10,827 bases of DNA. Source: Actinomycetes bacterium. Lineage in GTDB: Bacteria; Actinomycetota; CALGFH01. How positions within the stretch are numbered: position 1 is the first letter of the stretch; every line of letters starts with the position of its first letter. The notes beneath the pieces were generated by a model that worked only from the letters and a program-made list of their open reading frames with translations, was not told the DNA's origin and made no database searches. Of the stretch, positions 1 through 9,659 are shown one piece after another. The position numbers and the translations under genes are program-made. Location of the stretch: assembly GCA_030152105.1 (NCBI GenBank), contig JASLIH010000105.1, positions 1 through 10,827 on the forward strand, in the 5' to 3' direction.

Positions 1-18
1 GACCGGTACCGTGGCCCC

Positions 19-1395
19 ATGCCGAGCCGCCGGGCGCTCGCCGCCTTCCGCGAACGGCTCTGGGGCCGGGTGGTGCTCCCCGGCGACCCGGGCTACGACC
101 GGGCCCGGGCGGTCTGGAACGCCACCGCCGACGGCCACCCGGCGCTGGTGGCCCGCTGCGCCGGCGTCGAGGACGTGGTCGCGGCCGTCCGCTTCGCCCG
201 GGAGCAGGACCTGCTGGTCGCCGTCCGCGGCGGCGGCCACAGCTACCCCGGGTTCTCGACCTGCGACGGCGGCATCGTGGTCGACCTGTCGGCCATGGCC
301 GAGGTCCGGGTCGACCCCGGGGGCCGTGTGGCCACCGCCGCCGGGGGCGCCCTGCTCGGGGAGCTCGACCGGCGGGCCCAGGCGTTCGGGCTGGCCTGCC
401 CGACCGGGCACGTCTCCCACACCGGCGTCGGCGGCCTGACCCTGGGCGGCGGGGTCGGGCGGCTGACCCGCCGGCACGGGCTGACCCTCGACAACCTGCT
501 CGGGGTCGAGCTGGTCACGGCCGAGGGCGGCCGGGAGCGGGCCGACGTCGGCACCGAGCCCGAGCTGTTCTGGGGCCTGCGCGGGGCCGGCCCCAACTTC
601 GGGATCGCCACCTCCTTCGAGCTGGCCCTGCACCCGGTGGGCCCCGAGGTGCTGGCCGGCATCGCCGTCTACCCGATCGAGCGGGCCCGCGAGGTCGCGG
701 CCGCCTTCACCGCCGCCATGGCGGCCGCCCCCGACCAGGTCACCGCCGGCATGGGCTGGTTCGTGGCCCCGCCCGGCCCGCCGTTCCCTCCTGAGGTGGC
801 CGGCCGCCCGGTGGTGGTGGTCAACGCCACCCACTGCGGCCCCCTGCCCGGCGCCGAGCGCGACCTGGCCCCGCTGCGCGCCCTGGGACCGGCGCTCGAC
901 ACCTTCGCTCCCCGGGTCTATCTCGACCTCCAGGCCGAGAGCGACGACCACTACCGCTGGGGGAAGCGCTACTACTGGAAGGGCCTGCTGCTGGAGGCCC
1001 TGGCCTCCGAAGCGGTCGACCAGATCGGGGCCGTGCTGGCCGAGGCCCCCGGCCCCGACTGCGGGGTCGGGCTGCTGTCGCTGGGCGGCGCCTTCGGCCG
1101 GGTCCCCGAGGACGCCACCGCCTTCAGCGGCCGCGACGCCGCCCTCTGGCTGATCACCGAGGCCGTCTGGCAGGACCCGGCCGAGGACCCGGCCCGGGTC
1201 GCCTGGGGCCGCCACGCCATGGCCGCCCTCCGCCCCTTCGCCACCTCGGTCAACTACGTCAACGACCTGGGCCAGCTCGACCAGGCGGGCGTCCGCGGCG
1301 CCTACGGCCCGGCCAAGTACGACCGCCTGGTCGCCCTCAAGCGCGCCTGGGACCCGGCCAACGTGTTCCGCCGCAACCAGAACATTCGCCCCTGA
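19..1395 (+). CDS. FAD-linked oxidase, PCMH/BBE (berberine-bridge-like) family
   Basis: This encodes a 458-residue flavoprotein oxidase. The FAD-binding PCMH domain spans about residues 41-205 and contains RGGGHS (70-75), whose His74 is the expected covalent 8-alpha FAD attachment site. The stretch VSHTGVGGLTLGGG (132-145) is the second flavin-binding loop. By alignment from memory, the position of the second flavin-linking Cys of bicovalent BBE enzymes is Val132 here, so a single covalent link is inferred. The substrate domain ends in a BBE segment (about 412-457) with NYVNDLGQ and the closing FRRNQNIRP. Family members oxidise alcohols, sugars or alkaloid-like compounds with O2; the substrate cannot be told. 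No Shine-Dalgarno is visible before ATG 19 and the frame is open to the window edge, so the true start could lie upstream. It converges with the oxidoreductase gene downstream. Confidence 0.9.
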   Translation: MPSRRALAAFRERLWGRVVLPGDPGYDRARAVWNATADGHPALVARCAGVEDVVAAVRFAREQDLLVAVRGGGHSYPGFSTCDGGIVVDLSAMAEVRVDPGGRVATAAGGALLGELDRRAQAFGLACPTGHVSHTGVGGLTLGGGVGRLTRRHGLTLDNLLGVELVTAEGGRERADVGTEPELFWGLRGAGPNFGIATSFELALHPVGPEVLAGIAVYPIERAREVAAAFTAAMAAAPDQVTAGMGWFVAPPGPPFPPEVAGRPVVVVNATHCGPLPGAERDLAPLRALGPALDTFAPRVYLDLQAESDDHYRWGKRYYWKGLLLEALASEAVDQIGAVLAEAPGPDCGVGLLSLGGAFGRVPEDATAFSGRDAALWLITEAVWQDPAEDPARVAWGRHAMAALRPFATSVNYVNDLGQLDQAGVRGAYGPAKYDRLVALKRAWDPANVFRRNQNIRP

Positions 1396-1407
1396 CCGGG
1401 CGCACAG

Positions 1408-1424
1408 GCCCTCCCTAGGAGGGC
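1408..1424. terminator. Short GC hairpin between convergent genes
   Basis: A perfect 7-bp inverted repeat (GCCCTCC / GGAGGGC) has a 3-nt loop, CTA, at 1415-1417. That loop is the complement of the oxidoreductase stop codon TAG. The hairpin fills the short gap between the two convergent stops. It has no T-run on either side, so it is not a classic intrinsic terminator. A bidirectional termination or RNA 3'-end stabilising role is inferred from its position. Confidence 0.4.
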
Positions 1425-2560
1425 AGGTCGTGCGGGCGGGTGGCGGTGCCGGTGGTGGCCGACTCCTGGGTCGCCAGGGCGGTGGCCAGGCTGGTCCAGG
1501 CGTCGGCGGGGGTGACGGCCGGATGGCCGCCGGTGGTGATGGCGGCGAGGAGGTCAGCCAGGCCGGCGCGGACGCTCTCGCGGTAGACGCGGGGCTTGGC
1601 GACCTGGCCGCCGAGGGTCGCGCGCAGGCGGAGGTCCCAGCGGCCGGGCTGGCCGCGGCTGGCCAGCTCCAGGGTGATGCGCTCGGCCCCGCTGGGGCGG
1701 TAGCCGGGCACGGCCAGGGCGGCCCGCTGGTCGGTGGTCAGGGCCTGGACGGCGGCCAGCCCGGCCCCGTCGGTGCGGATGTCCAGCTCGAGCTCGACCG
1801 GGATCCAGCCGTAGAGCCGGCCGCTGGCCAGCTCGCCCCAGTCCAGGGTGGTCCACTGGGACTCGGCCCGGTCGGGCCGGGCGAAGCTGTGGACGTAGCT
1901 GGCGGTGGCCCCGCCAGGGTGGCCGGCCGAGGCCAGGACGGTGTCGACCCGGCCGTCGGGCCGGGCCGCCTCCAGGGCCTGCACCCGCTCGGGCTGGGAG
2001 CCGAGCAGCCAGGCGGCGACGTCGAAGAAATGCACGCCGTGCTCGACCGCGATGCCCCCGCTGACCTCCCGGTCCCAGAACCAGTGGCCGGCGTCGAGGC
2101 GCTCGTCGCTGGCCAGGTTCTCCAGGGCGAACTGCCGGGGCGGGCCCAGCACCGCCTGCTGGAGCCGGCCGACCAGGGCGTACAGGGGGTTCCGGCGCAG
2201 CGGGTAGTCGACTGTCAGCCGCGGCGCCCCGGTGGCCCGGGCCTCGGCCAGCACCTCGGTGGCGTCCTCGAGCCGGGTGGCCAGCGGCTTCTCGCAGAAC
2301 ACGTGCCGGCCGGAGCGGAGCGCGGCCAGAGCCAGGCGGGCGTGGCCAGCCGGCGGGGTGGCGATGGCCACCACCGAGACCCGCTGGTCGGCCAGCAGGC
2401 GCTCGGGCTCGCAAGGCTTGACGCGGTGGACCGCCGCCAGGGCGTCGGCCCGGTCGCGGTCCCGGTCGGCCACGGCCACCGGCCGCAGCCCCGGCAGGTC
2501 GGCCGCCGCCTCCAGGATCAGCGCCCCGAACCGGCCGGCACCGAGCAGGCCCAGGCCCAG
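1415..2560 (-). CDS. Gfo/Idh/MocA-family NAD(P)-dependent oxidoreductase (start codon unresolved)
   Basis: Read from codon 2560 this gives 381 residues. The N-terminal Rossmann motif GLLGAGRFG (about 5-12) binds NAD(P). CEKPLATRL (about 89-97) holds the family's EKP signature, and EHGVHFFD (about 173-180) holds the histidine and aspartate of the catalytic region, followed by the alpha/beta substrate domain. Such enzymes oxidise or reduce sugars, inositols or other polyols; the substrate is not evident. The first in-frame conventional start, GTG 2479, would remove the Rossmann motif and cannot be right. In-frame coding continues up to 2560 (a CTG) and beyond. An ATG at 2606-2604, ten bases after the greA stop, is one frame off and meets TGA after two codons, so a one-base indel near 2600-2606 is likely. 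It is probably co-transcribed with greA. Confidence 0.82.
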   Translation of the reverse strand: MGLGLLGAGRFGALILEAAADLPGLRPVAVADRDRDRADALAAVHRVKPCEPERLLADQRVSVVAIATPPAGHARLALAALRSGRHVFCEKPLATRLEDATEVLAEARATGAPRLTVDYPLRRNPLYALVGRLQQAVLGPPRQFALENLASDERLDAGHWFWDREVSGGIAVEHGVHFFDVAAWLLGSQPERVQALEAARPDGRVDTVLASAGHPGGATASYVHSFARPDRAESQWTTLDWGELASGRLYGWIPVELELDIRTDGAGLAAVQALTTDQRAALAVPGYRPSGAERITLELASRGQPGRWDLRLRATLGGQVAKPRVYRESVRAGLADLLAAITTGGHPAVTPADAWTSLATALATQESATTGTATRPHDLPS

Positions 2561-2616
2561 CTCGGCGGCCTCCGGGCCCGCCGGCCCGGCCGGCCAGTCA
2601 GGCCATGGGGTGCCGG

Positions 2617-3108
2617 TCAGCTGCGGGGCTCGGCCTGGAGGAGCTTCACCGGCAGCTCGTGGCCGGTCGGGGTGACGTAGCTGAACTCGTCGCCGACCTT
2701 GCGGCCCGACACCGCCTGGCCGAGGGCCGACTGGACGCTGAGCACGTCCATCCCTTCGATGGCCTCCTCGCGGCTGCCGAGGAAGTAGGTCTCCTCCTCG
2801 CCGGCGATCTGCAGGACGACCACCGTGCCCGGCCCGGCCACCCCGCTGGTCGCCGCCACCTCGCCGACCACGGCCGAGCCGAGCAGCGTCTCCAGCTGGC
2901 GGATGCGGGCCTCCATCATCCCCTGCTCGTTCTTGGCCGCGTCGTAGTCGGCGTTCTCGCGGATGTCGCCGTGCTCGCGGGCCGTGCCGATGGCCGCCGA
3001 GACGCGCTCGCGTCCCTCGGTCTTGAGCTCGTTGAGCTCGCTCGACAGCCGTTCGTAGGCCTCGGGAGTCAGATAGGTGATGCCGCGTTCACTGGTTGGC
3101 TGAGACAT
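2617..3108 (-). CDS. greA: Transcription elongation factor GreA
   Basis: This 163-residue protein matches the usual GreA length (about 158). The N-terminal antiparallel coiled coil (about 12-84) carries the tip motif GDIRENADYDAAKNEQ (47-62). Its acidic residues Asp48 and Glu51 match the pair that GreA inserts into the RNA polymerase secondary channel to stimulate cleavage of backtracked RNA. The C-terminal FKBP-like domain (about 90-158) includes VLQIAGEEETYFLGSREEA and ends in SYVTPTGHELPVKLL. Start ATG 3108 follows an AAGGAGG Shine-Dalgarno (3126-3120) with 11 nt between. The same frame stays open far upstream through hppD, but that extension is a shadow. It sits 38 nt after hppD and just before the oxidoreductase, so one transcript is likely. 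Confidence 0.96.
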   Translation of the reverse strand: MSQPTSERGITYLTPEAYERLSSELNELKTEGRERVSAAIGTAREHGDIRENADYDAAKNEQGMMEARIRQLETLLGSAVVGEVAATSGVAGPGTVVVLQIAGEEETYFLGSREEAIEGMDVLSVQSALGQAVSGRKVGDEFSYVTPTGHELPVKLLQAEPRS

Positions 3109-3119
3109 CGTTGATGGAA

Positions 3120-3126
3120 CCTCCTT
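3120..3126 (-). promoter_or_regulatory. Shine-Dalgarno of greA
   Basis: AAGGAGG on the minus strand lies 11 nt before ATG 3108. It fixes the greA start inside a much longer open frame that runs on into the hppD gene. Confidence 0.75.
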
Positions 3127-5870
<2,744 letters not shown>

Positions 5871-5880
<10 letters not shown>

Positions 5881-5966
5881 TTGCGTGGAGCGCCCAGCGC
5901 GGCCGCCGGACCGGCGAGCCCCATGAGCAGCTCGCCCAGTCGAGCCAGGCGCTGCACCAGCTTCAC
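5871..5966 (-). CDS. Candidate 31-residue leader ORF upstream of the kinase
   Basis: GTG 5966 opens a 31-codon frame beginning MKLVQRLARLGELLMGLAG and ending in GAPRKWS before TGA 5873-5871. It has a strong AAGGAGG Shine-Dalgarno (5983-5977, 10 nt spacing) just below a TATACT -10 box, whereas the kinase ATG inside its 3' end has no ribosome site. The first 18 residues could form an amphipathic helix. It could be a translated leader that couples translation into the kinase, or the original kinase N-terminus displaced by another frame change. I know of no family for it; existence rests on signals and position only. Confidence 0.45.
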
Positions 5967-5976
5967 GAACGACCCC

Positions 5977-5983
5977 CCTCCTT
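5977..5983 (-). promoter_or_regulatory. Shine-Dalgarno for the leader ORF
   Basis: AAGGAGG on the minus strand, followed by a G-rich stretch, lies 10 nt before GTG 5966. It is the only good ribosome binding site upstream of the histidine kinase, so ribosomes probably enter here. Confidence 0.6.
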
Positions 5984-5991
5984 CGGCCGTC

Positions 5992-5997
5992 AGTATA
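5992..5997 (-). promoter_or_regulatory. -10 box of the histidine kinase promoter
   Basis: TATACT on the minus strand is one base from the TATAAT consensus and sits in an AT-richer patch unlike the surrounding coding DNA. Transcription would start near 5985, giving a leader of about 18 nt before GTG 5966. No good -35 hexamer lies 16-18 bp upstream, so an activator may be needed; that is inference. Confidence 0.55.
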
Positions 5998-6007
5998 CCC
6001 AAACCCT

Positions 6008-6031
6008 ACGAACCTTCCATTCTTAACGAAC
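6008..6031. repeat. ACGAAC direct repeats upstream of the kinase -10 box
   Basis: ACGAAC occurs at 6008-6013 and 6026-6031, 18 bp apart, with a third copy at 5965-5970 inside the leader ORF start. The first two flank the -35 zone of the minus-strand promoter. They could be regulator half-sites, but six-base repeats can arise by chance. Confidence 0.25.
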
Positions 6032-6038
6032 AACCTAT

Positions 6039-6048
6039 GTCGATCGAC
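6039..6048. promoter_or_regulatory. Palindrome GTCGATCGAC in the divergent intergenic region
   Basis: A perfect 10-bp palindrome lies between the kinase promoter and the mca promoter, about 20 bp upstream of the mca -10 box and so overlapping where its -35 would be. This is a suitable place for an operator. The binding protein is unknown and the length is modest. Confidence 0.25.
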
Positions 6049-6068
6049 GGCAACCCAGCCAGGTTCGC

Positions 6069-6074
6069 TACCCT
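6069..6074 (+). promoter_or_regulatory. Putative -10 box of mca
   Basis: TACCCT fits the TAnnnT actinobacterial -10 pattern and lies in the divergent region. A start near 6081 would leave about 30 nt of leader containing the AAGGAG site. No clear -35 is seen. Confidence 0.4.
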
Positions 6075-6094
6075 CTGGGCGTCCACCGACGACC

Positions 6095-6100
6095 AAGGAG
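6095..6100 (+). promoter_or_regulatory. Shine-Dalgarno of mca
   Basis: AAGGAG lies 10 nt before GTG 6111 and 25 nt before ATG 6126. This favours the GTG start. Confidence 0.65.
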
Positions 6101-6110
6101 CAGCCAGGCC

Positions 6111-6992
6111 GTGCCAAGAACCCTGATGGCCGTGCACGCCCACCCCGACGACGAGTCCTCCAAGGGGGCGGCCACGATGGCCCGCTATGCCGACGAGGGC
6201 GTCCGGGTGGTGGTCGTCACCTGCACCGGCGGCGAGGCCGGGGAGATCCTCAACCCGGCCATGGACCGGCCCGGGGTGCTGGAGCAGATGCCCGAGCTGC
6301 GCCGACAGGAGCTGGCCAAGGCGCTGGAGATCATCGACGTCACCGCCCACCACTGGCTCGGCTACCGCGACTCGGGCATGGCCGAGTCCGAGACCAACGG
6401 CCACCCTGACGCCTTCGCCAACGCCGACCTGGACGAGGCCACCGGCCGGCTGGTCGCCCTCATCCGGGCCGAGCGGCCCCAGGTGGTGCTGACCTACGAC
6501 GAGCGTGGCGGCTACCCCCACCCCGACCACGTGCGCACCCACGAGGTCTCGGTGGCCGCCTTCGAGGCCGCCGGCGACCCCGGCCGCTACCCCGAGGCCG
6601 GGCCGCCCTTCCAGCCGCTGAAGCTCTACTACCACGCCACCTTCAGCCGGGAGCGGATGGAGCTGATCCACGAAGGGGCGGTCGCCCGCGGGATCGAGAG
6701 CCCGTTCGCCGAGTGGCTGGCGCGCTGGGACGAGGAGGACGACGGCTTCCCCGAGCCGGTCGTCACCGCACAGGTCGACGTGGCCGCCTGGCTGGGCCGG
6801 CGGCGTGACGCCCTGATCGCCCACGCCACCCAGATCGACCCCAACAGCTTCTGGTTCGCCATCCCCGACGAGGTCGTGGCCGAGGTGTACCCCTGGGAGG
6901 ACTACACCCTGGCCCGGTCGCTGGTGCCGGTCCCCGAGCGCGAGACCGACCTGTTCGAGGGGATCGACCCGGACGGCAACCCCATCCGCTAG
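6111..6992 (+). CDS. mca: Mycothiol S-conjugate amidase
   Basis: This 293-residue zinc amidase of the LmbE/PIG-L fold cleaves mycothiol S-conjugates into a mercapturic acid (N-acetylcysteine conjugate) for export and GlcN-inositol for mycothiol recycling. AHPDDESSKGA (10-20) holds the zinc ligands His11 and Asp14 and the general base Asp13. GGYPHPDH (133-140) holds the third ligand His140 and Tyr135, the counterpart of MshB Tyr142. Lys18 within SSKGA distinguishes Mca from the deacetylase MshB. ATQIDPNSFWF and a C-terminal ETDLFEGI tail also match Mca. Start GTG 6111 follows AAGGAG (6095-6100) by 10 nt; ATG 6126 is an alternative that keeps the zinc motif. It is divergent from the kinase and 27 nt ahead of cbs. 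Confidence 0.94.
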   Translation: MPRTLMAVHAHPDDESSKGAATMARYADEGVRVVVVTCTGGEAGEILNPAMDRPGVLEQMPELRRQELAKALEIIDVTAHHWLGYRDSGMAESETNGHPDAFANADLDEATGRLVALIRAERPQVVLTYDERGGYPHPDHVRTHEVSVAAFEAAGDPGRYPEAGPPFQPLKLYYHATFSRERMELIHEGAVARGIESPFAEWLARWDEEDDGFPEPVVTAQVDVAAWLGRRRDALIAHATQIDPNSFWFAIPDEVVAEVYPWEDYTLARSLVPVPERETDLFEGIDPDGNPIR

Positions 6993-7006
6993 GGCCGCCC
7001 ACGGGC

Positions 7007-7012
7007 TATGCT
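7007..7012 (+). promoter_or_regulatory. -10 box of a leaderless cbs promoter
   Basis: TATGCT ends 7 nt before the A of ATG 7020, the spacing expected if the transcript begins at the start codon itself. No Shine-Dalgarno precedes that ATG. The surrounding GGSCTATGCTTSCCGGC element recurs before the metB-like gene at 8449-8465. Confidence 0.6.
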
Positions 7013-7019
7013 TCCCGGC

Positions 7020-8405
7020 ATGGAGGTCTACGACTCGATCCTCGAGGTGGTCGGCGGCACTCCGCTGGTCCGGCTGTCACGGCTCGGCAGGGGCCTGGCC
7101 CCGACCCTGCTGGCCAAGGTCGAGTACCTGAACCCGGGCGGGTCGGTCAAGGACCGGATCGGGCTGGCCATGGTGGAGCGCGCCGAGCGGGCCGGCGAGC
7201 TCAAGCCGGGCGGCACGATCGTGGAGCCGACCAGCGGCAACACCGGGGCCGGGCTGGCCATCGTCGCCGCCCTCAAGGGCTACCGCTGCGTGTTCGTGAT
7301 GCCCGACAAGATGAGCCAGGAGAAGATCGCCCTGCTCCGGGGATACGGCGCCGAGGTCGTGATCGCCCCAACGGCGGTGCCGCCCGACTCGCCCGAGTCC
7401 TACTACTCGGTGGCCAACCGGCTGACCGAGGAGATCCCCGGGGCGTTCCAGCCGAATCAGTACGCCAACCCGGCCAACCCCGAGGCCCACTACGCCACCA
7501 CCGGCCCCGAGCTGTGGGACCAGACGGGCGGGGAGATCGACGTGTTCGTGGCCGGGGTCGGCACCGGCGGCACCATCAGCGGGGCCGGCCGCTACCTCAA
7601 GGAGCGCAAGCCCGGCCTGGTGGTCGTCGGGGCCGATCCCGAGGGCTCGATCTACACCTCCGACGACGTCCACCCCTACCTGCTCGAGGGGGTGGGGGAG
7701 GACTTCTGGCCCGAGACCTTCGACCGCTCGGTGGTCGACCGGTATGTGACCGTCCCGGACCGGGACTCGTTCCTGATGACCCGTCGCCTGGCCCGCGAGG
7801 AGGGGCTGCTGGTCGGCGGGTCGTGCGGGCTGGCCATGGTCGCGGCCGTCGAGGTGGCCAAGGAGTACGGCCGCGACACCACCATCGTGGCTCTGCTGCC
7901 CGACTCCGGCCGCGGCTACCTGTCCAAGGTCTACAACGACGACTGGATGCTCGACCACGGCTTCCTGCCCCGCCGGGGCGCGGCCACCGTGGTCGACGTG
8001 CTCGGCGGCAAGGCCCACCACGACACCCCGCCGCTGGTCACCGTCGCCTCCCACGAGCGGGTCAAGGAGGCGATCGACCGCCTCCACGCCTACTCGGTCA
8101 GCCAGCTCCCGGTCGTCCACGGCGAGGACCCGGCCGACCTCTCCAGCGTGGTCGGCTCCATCCAGGAGGGCACCCTGCTGGAGCGCCTGTTCCGCAAGCC
8201 CGAGGTCCTCGACGCCCAGGTCGTCGACGTCATGGACCCCCCGTTCCCCACCATCGAGCAGCACGAGCAGGCCGAGGCCGCCTTCGAGCTCCTCTCCAAG
8301 GGCCGGTCCACCGCCGTTCTGGTCACCGACCACGGCCACGCCGTCGGCGTCATGACCCGCTCCGACCTCCTCGACCACCTGGCCACCCGCACCGCCACCC
8401 GGTAG
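7020..8405 (+). CDS. cbs: Cystathionine beta-synthase (PLP enzyme with CBS-domain pair)
   Basis: This 461-residue enzyme condenses serine with homocysteine to cystathionine, the first step of reverse transsulfuration. The PLP fold type II core (about 5-315) shows NPGGSVKDR with Schiff-base Lys44, the substrate loop TSGNTG (71-76) and the phosphate-binding GTGGT (181-185). EGVGEDFWP (223-231) is the CBS-type signature rather than cysteine-synthase type. A C-terminal pair of CBS domains (about 325-455) is suited to adenosyl-ligand or energy sensing, as in mycobacterial Cbs. I chose ATG 7020 over in-frame ATG 7008 because the latter lies inside the -10 box and residues EVYDSILEVVGGTPLVRL match the family start. 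It lies between mca and the gamma-synthase/lyase gene. Confidence 0.94.
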   Translation: MEVYDSILEVVGGTPLVRLSRLGRGLAPTLLAKVEYLNPGGSVKDRIGLAMVERAERAGELKPGGTIVEPTSGNTGAGLAIVAALKGYRCVFVMPDKMSQEKIALLRGYGAEVVIAPTAVPPDSPESYYSVANRLTEEIPGAFQPNQYANPANPEAHYATTGPELWDQTGGEIDVFVAGVGTGGTISGAGRYLKERKPGLVVVGADPEGSIYTSDDVHPYLLEGVGEDFWPETFDRSVVDRYVTVPDRDSFLMTRRLAREEGLLVGGSCGLAMVAAVEVAKEYGRDTTIVALLPDSGRGYLSKVYNDDWMLDHGFLPRRGAATVVDVLGGKAHHDTPPLVTVASHERVKEAIDRLHAYSVSQLPVVHGEDPADLSSVVGSIQEGTLLERLFRKPEVLDAQVVDVMDPPFPTIEQHEQAEAAFELLSKGRSTAVLVTDHGHAVGVMTRSDLLDHLATRTATR

Positions 8406-8452
8406 CCGGTCGTGCCTGTCGTCCTGGGCGCCATCGGAGGGCGGGGGCGGCC

Positions 8453-8458
8453 TATGCT
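8453..8458 (+). promoter_or_regulatory. -10 box of the cystathionine gamma-synthase/lyase gene
   Basis: TATGCT sits in a 17-nt element (8449-8465) matching the cbs promoter (7003-7019) at 15 of 17 bases. If transcription begins at the matching base (8466), the leader to ATG 8511 is 45 nt, so unlike cbs this message is not leaderless. Confidence 0.55.
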
Positions 8459-8482
8459 TGCCGGCGACATCTGCGATCCGGT

Positions 8483-8488
8483 GGAGGG
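8483..8488 (+). promoter_or_regulatory. Shine-Dalgarno-like site ahead of the gamma-synthase/lyase gene
   Basis: GGAGGG lies 22 nt before ATG 8511, too far for normal initiation. Only an in-frame ATC (8496-8498) is at good spacing (7 nt), while GTG 8481 overlaps the site. Either the ATG is used weakly or a non-canonical ATC start is used; sequence alone does not decide. Confidence 0.4.
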
Positions 8489-8510
8489 TAGAGCCATCAG
8501 CTTTGACGAC

Positions 8511-9659
8511 ATGGACTTCGAGACCAGGGCGGTGCACGTGGGGTCGGAGCCCGACCCGGCCACCGGGGCGGTGATCGCGCCGATCTACCAGACGTCGACC
8601 TTCGCTCAGGAGGCGGTGGGGCGGCACAAGGGGTACGAGTACGCCCGGACACAGAACCCGACCCGGGCGAATCTCGAAACCTGTCTGGCCTCGCTGGAGG
8701 GGGTCGCCCCGGAGGGGCCGGGAGGCGGGGTGTGCTTCGCGTCGGGGATGGCGGCGACCACGACGGTGCTCCAGACCCTGGCGCCCGGCGACCATCTGGT
8801 GCTGTCGGCCGACGTGTACGGCGGGACCTACCGGGTCGCGGCCCGGCTGTTCGAGGGGTGGGGGCTGCGGGTCGACGTGGTCGACATGACCAGCCTCGAC
8901 CAGCTGAAGCAGGCGATCCGGGCCGAGACCCGGCTGGTCTGGGTCGAGACGCCGACCAACCCGCTGCTCGGGATCGTCGACATCGCCGGGGCGGCCGAGG
9001 CCGCCCATGCCGCCGGGGCACTGTGCGCGGTCGACAACACCTTCGCCACCCCGTTCCTGCAGCGGCCCCTGGAGCTGGGGGCCGACCTGGTGGTGCACTC
9101 CTCGACCAAGTACCTGGGCGGCCACTCCGACGTGGTCGGCGGGGCCCTGGTCACGACCGAGCCCGAGCTGTACGAGCGGGCCCGGTTCCTCCAGAACGCG
9201 GTCGGGGCCGTGCCGGGGCCGATGGACTGCTGGCTGACCCTGCGGGGGGTCAAGACCCTGGCCCTGCGGATGCGGGCCCACTGCCACAACGCCATGCGGG
9301 TGGCCGCCTTCCTGGCCGGCCGGCCCGAGGTGGCCGAGGTCCGCTACCCGGGGCTGGCCGGCGACCCCGGGCACGAGCTCGCGGCCAGGCAGATGGCCGC
9401 CTTCGGGGGCATGGTCGCCTTCCGGCCCGCGGGCGGGGTCGAGGCAGCCAAGCGGCTGGTCGCCGCCACCGAGGTCTTCACCCTGGCCGAGAGCCTTGGC
9501 GGGGTGGAGAGCCTGATCGAGCTGCCCGGCGAGATGACCCATGCCAGCGTGGCCGGTACCGCCGCCGAGGTCCCGGCCGACCTGGTCCGGCTGTCGGTCG
9601 GGGTCGAGCACCCCGACGACCTGGTCGCCGACCTGGCCCAGGCGCTCGACCGGGCGTGA
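8511..9659 (+). CDS. metB: Cystathionine gamma-synthase / gamma-lyase (Cys/Met metabolism PLP enzyme)
   Basis: From ATG 8511 this is a 382-residue PLP fold type I enzyme of the Cys/Met metabolism family. Landmarks are PIYQTSTFAQ (24-33), the substrate/PLP loop YEYARTQNPTR (42-52), FASGMAA (76-82), DNTFATP (175-181), the Schiff-base motif HSSTKYLGGHSD (Lys200) and SLGGVESLIELP (328-339). The family covers cystathionine gamma-synthase (methionine direction) and gamma-lyase (cysteine direction). Being next to cbs favours the lyase role or a bifunctional enzyme; the symbol follows the mycobacterial Rv1079 naming. Upstream in-frame GTG 8481 would add ten residues and is less family-like. The stop overlaps the start of the GNAT gene as GTGA, so the two are translationally coupled. 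Confidence 0.92.
   Translation: MDFETRAVHVGSEPDPATGAVIAPIYQTSTFAQEAVGRHKGYEYARTQNPTRANLETCLASLEGVAPEGPGGGVCFASGMAATTTVLQTLAPGDHLVLSADVYGGTYRVAARLFEGWGLRVDVVDMTSLDQLKQAIRAETRLVWVETPTNPLLGIVDIAGAAEAAHAAGALCAVDNTFATPFLQRPLELGADLVVHSSTKYLGGHSDVVGGALVTTEPELYERARFLQNAVGAVPGPMDCWLTLRGVKTLALRMRAHCHNAMRVAAFLAGRPEVAEVRYPGLAGDPGHELAARQMAAFGGMVAFRPAGGVEAAKRLVAATEVFTLAESLGGVESLIELPGEMTHASVAGTAAEVPADLVRLSVGVEHPDDLVADLAQALDRA

Noticed and set aside
2598..2606. TGA read-through (selenocysteine-like) after ATG 2606 to rescue the oxidoreductase
   Set aside because: Reading through TGA stays in the wrong frame for the Rossmann motif, so recoding does not help; a one-base indel or CTG start does.
1430..2680. 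416-codon plus-strand ORF opposite the oxidoreductase
   Set aside because: Low-complexity Gly/Ala-rich translation with no recognisable domain. The minus strand holds GAGRFG, EKP and EHGVHFFD motifs.
8732..9655. N-terminal extension of the GNAT protein
   Set aside because: Shadow of the PLP enzyme. The GNAT fold begins right after the GTGA overlap.
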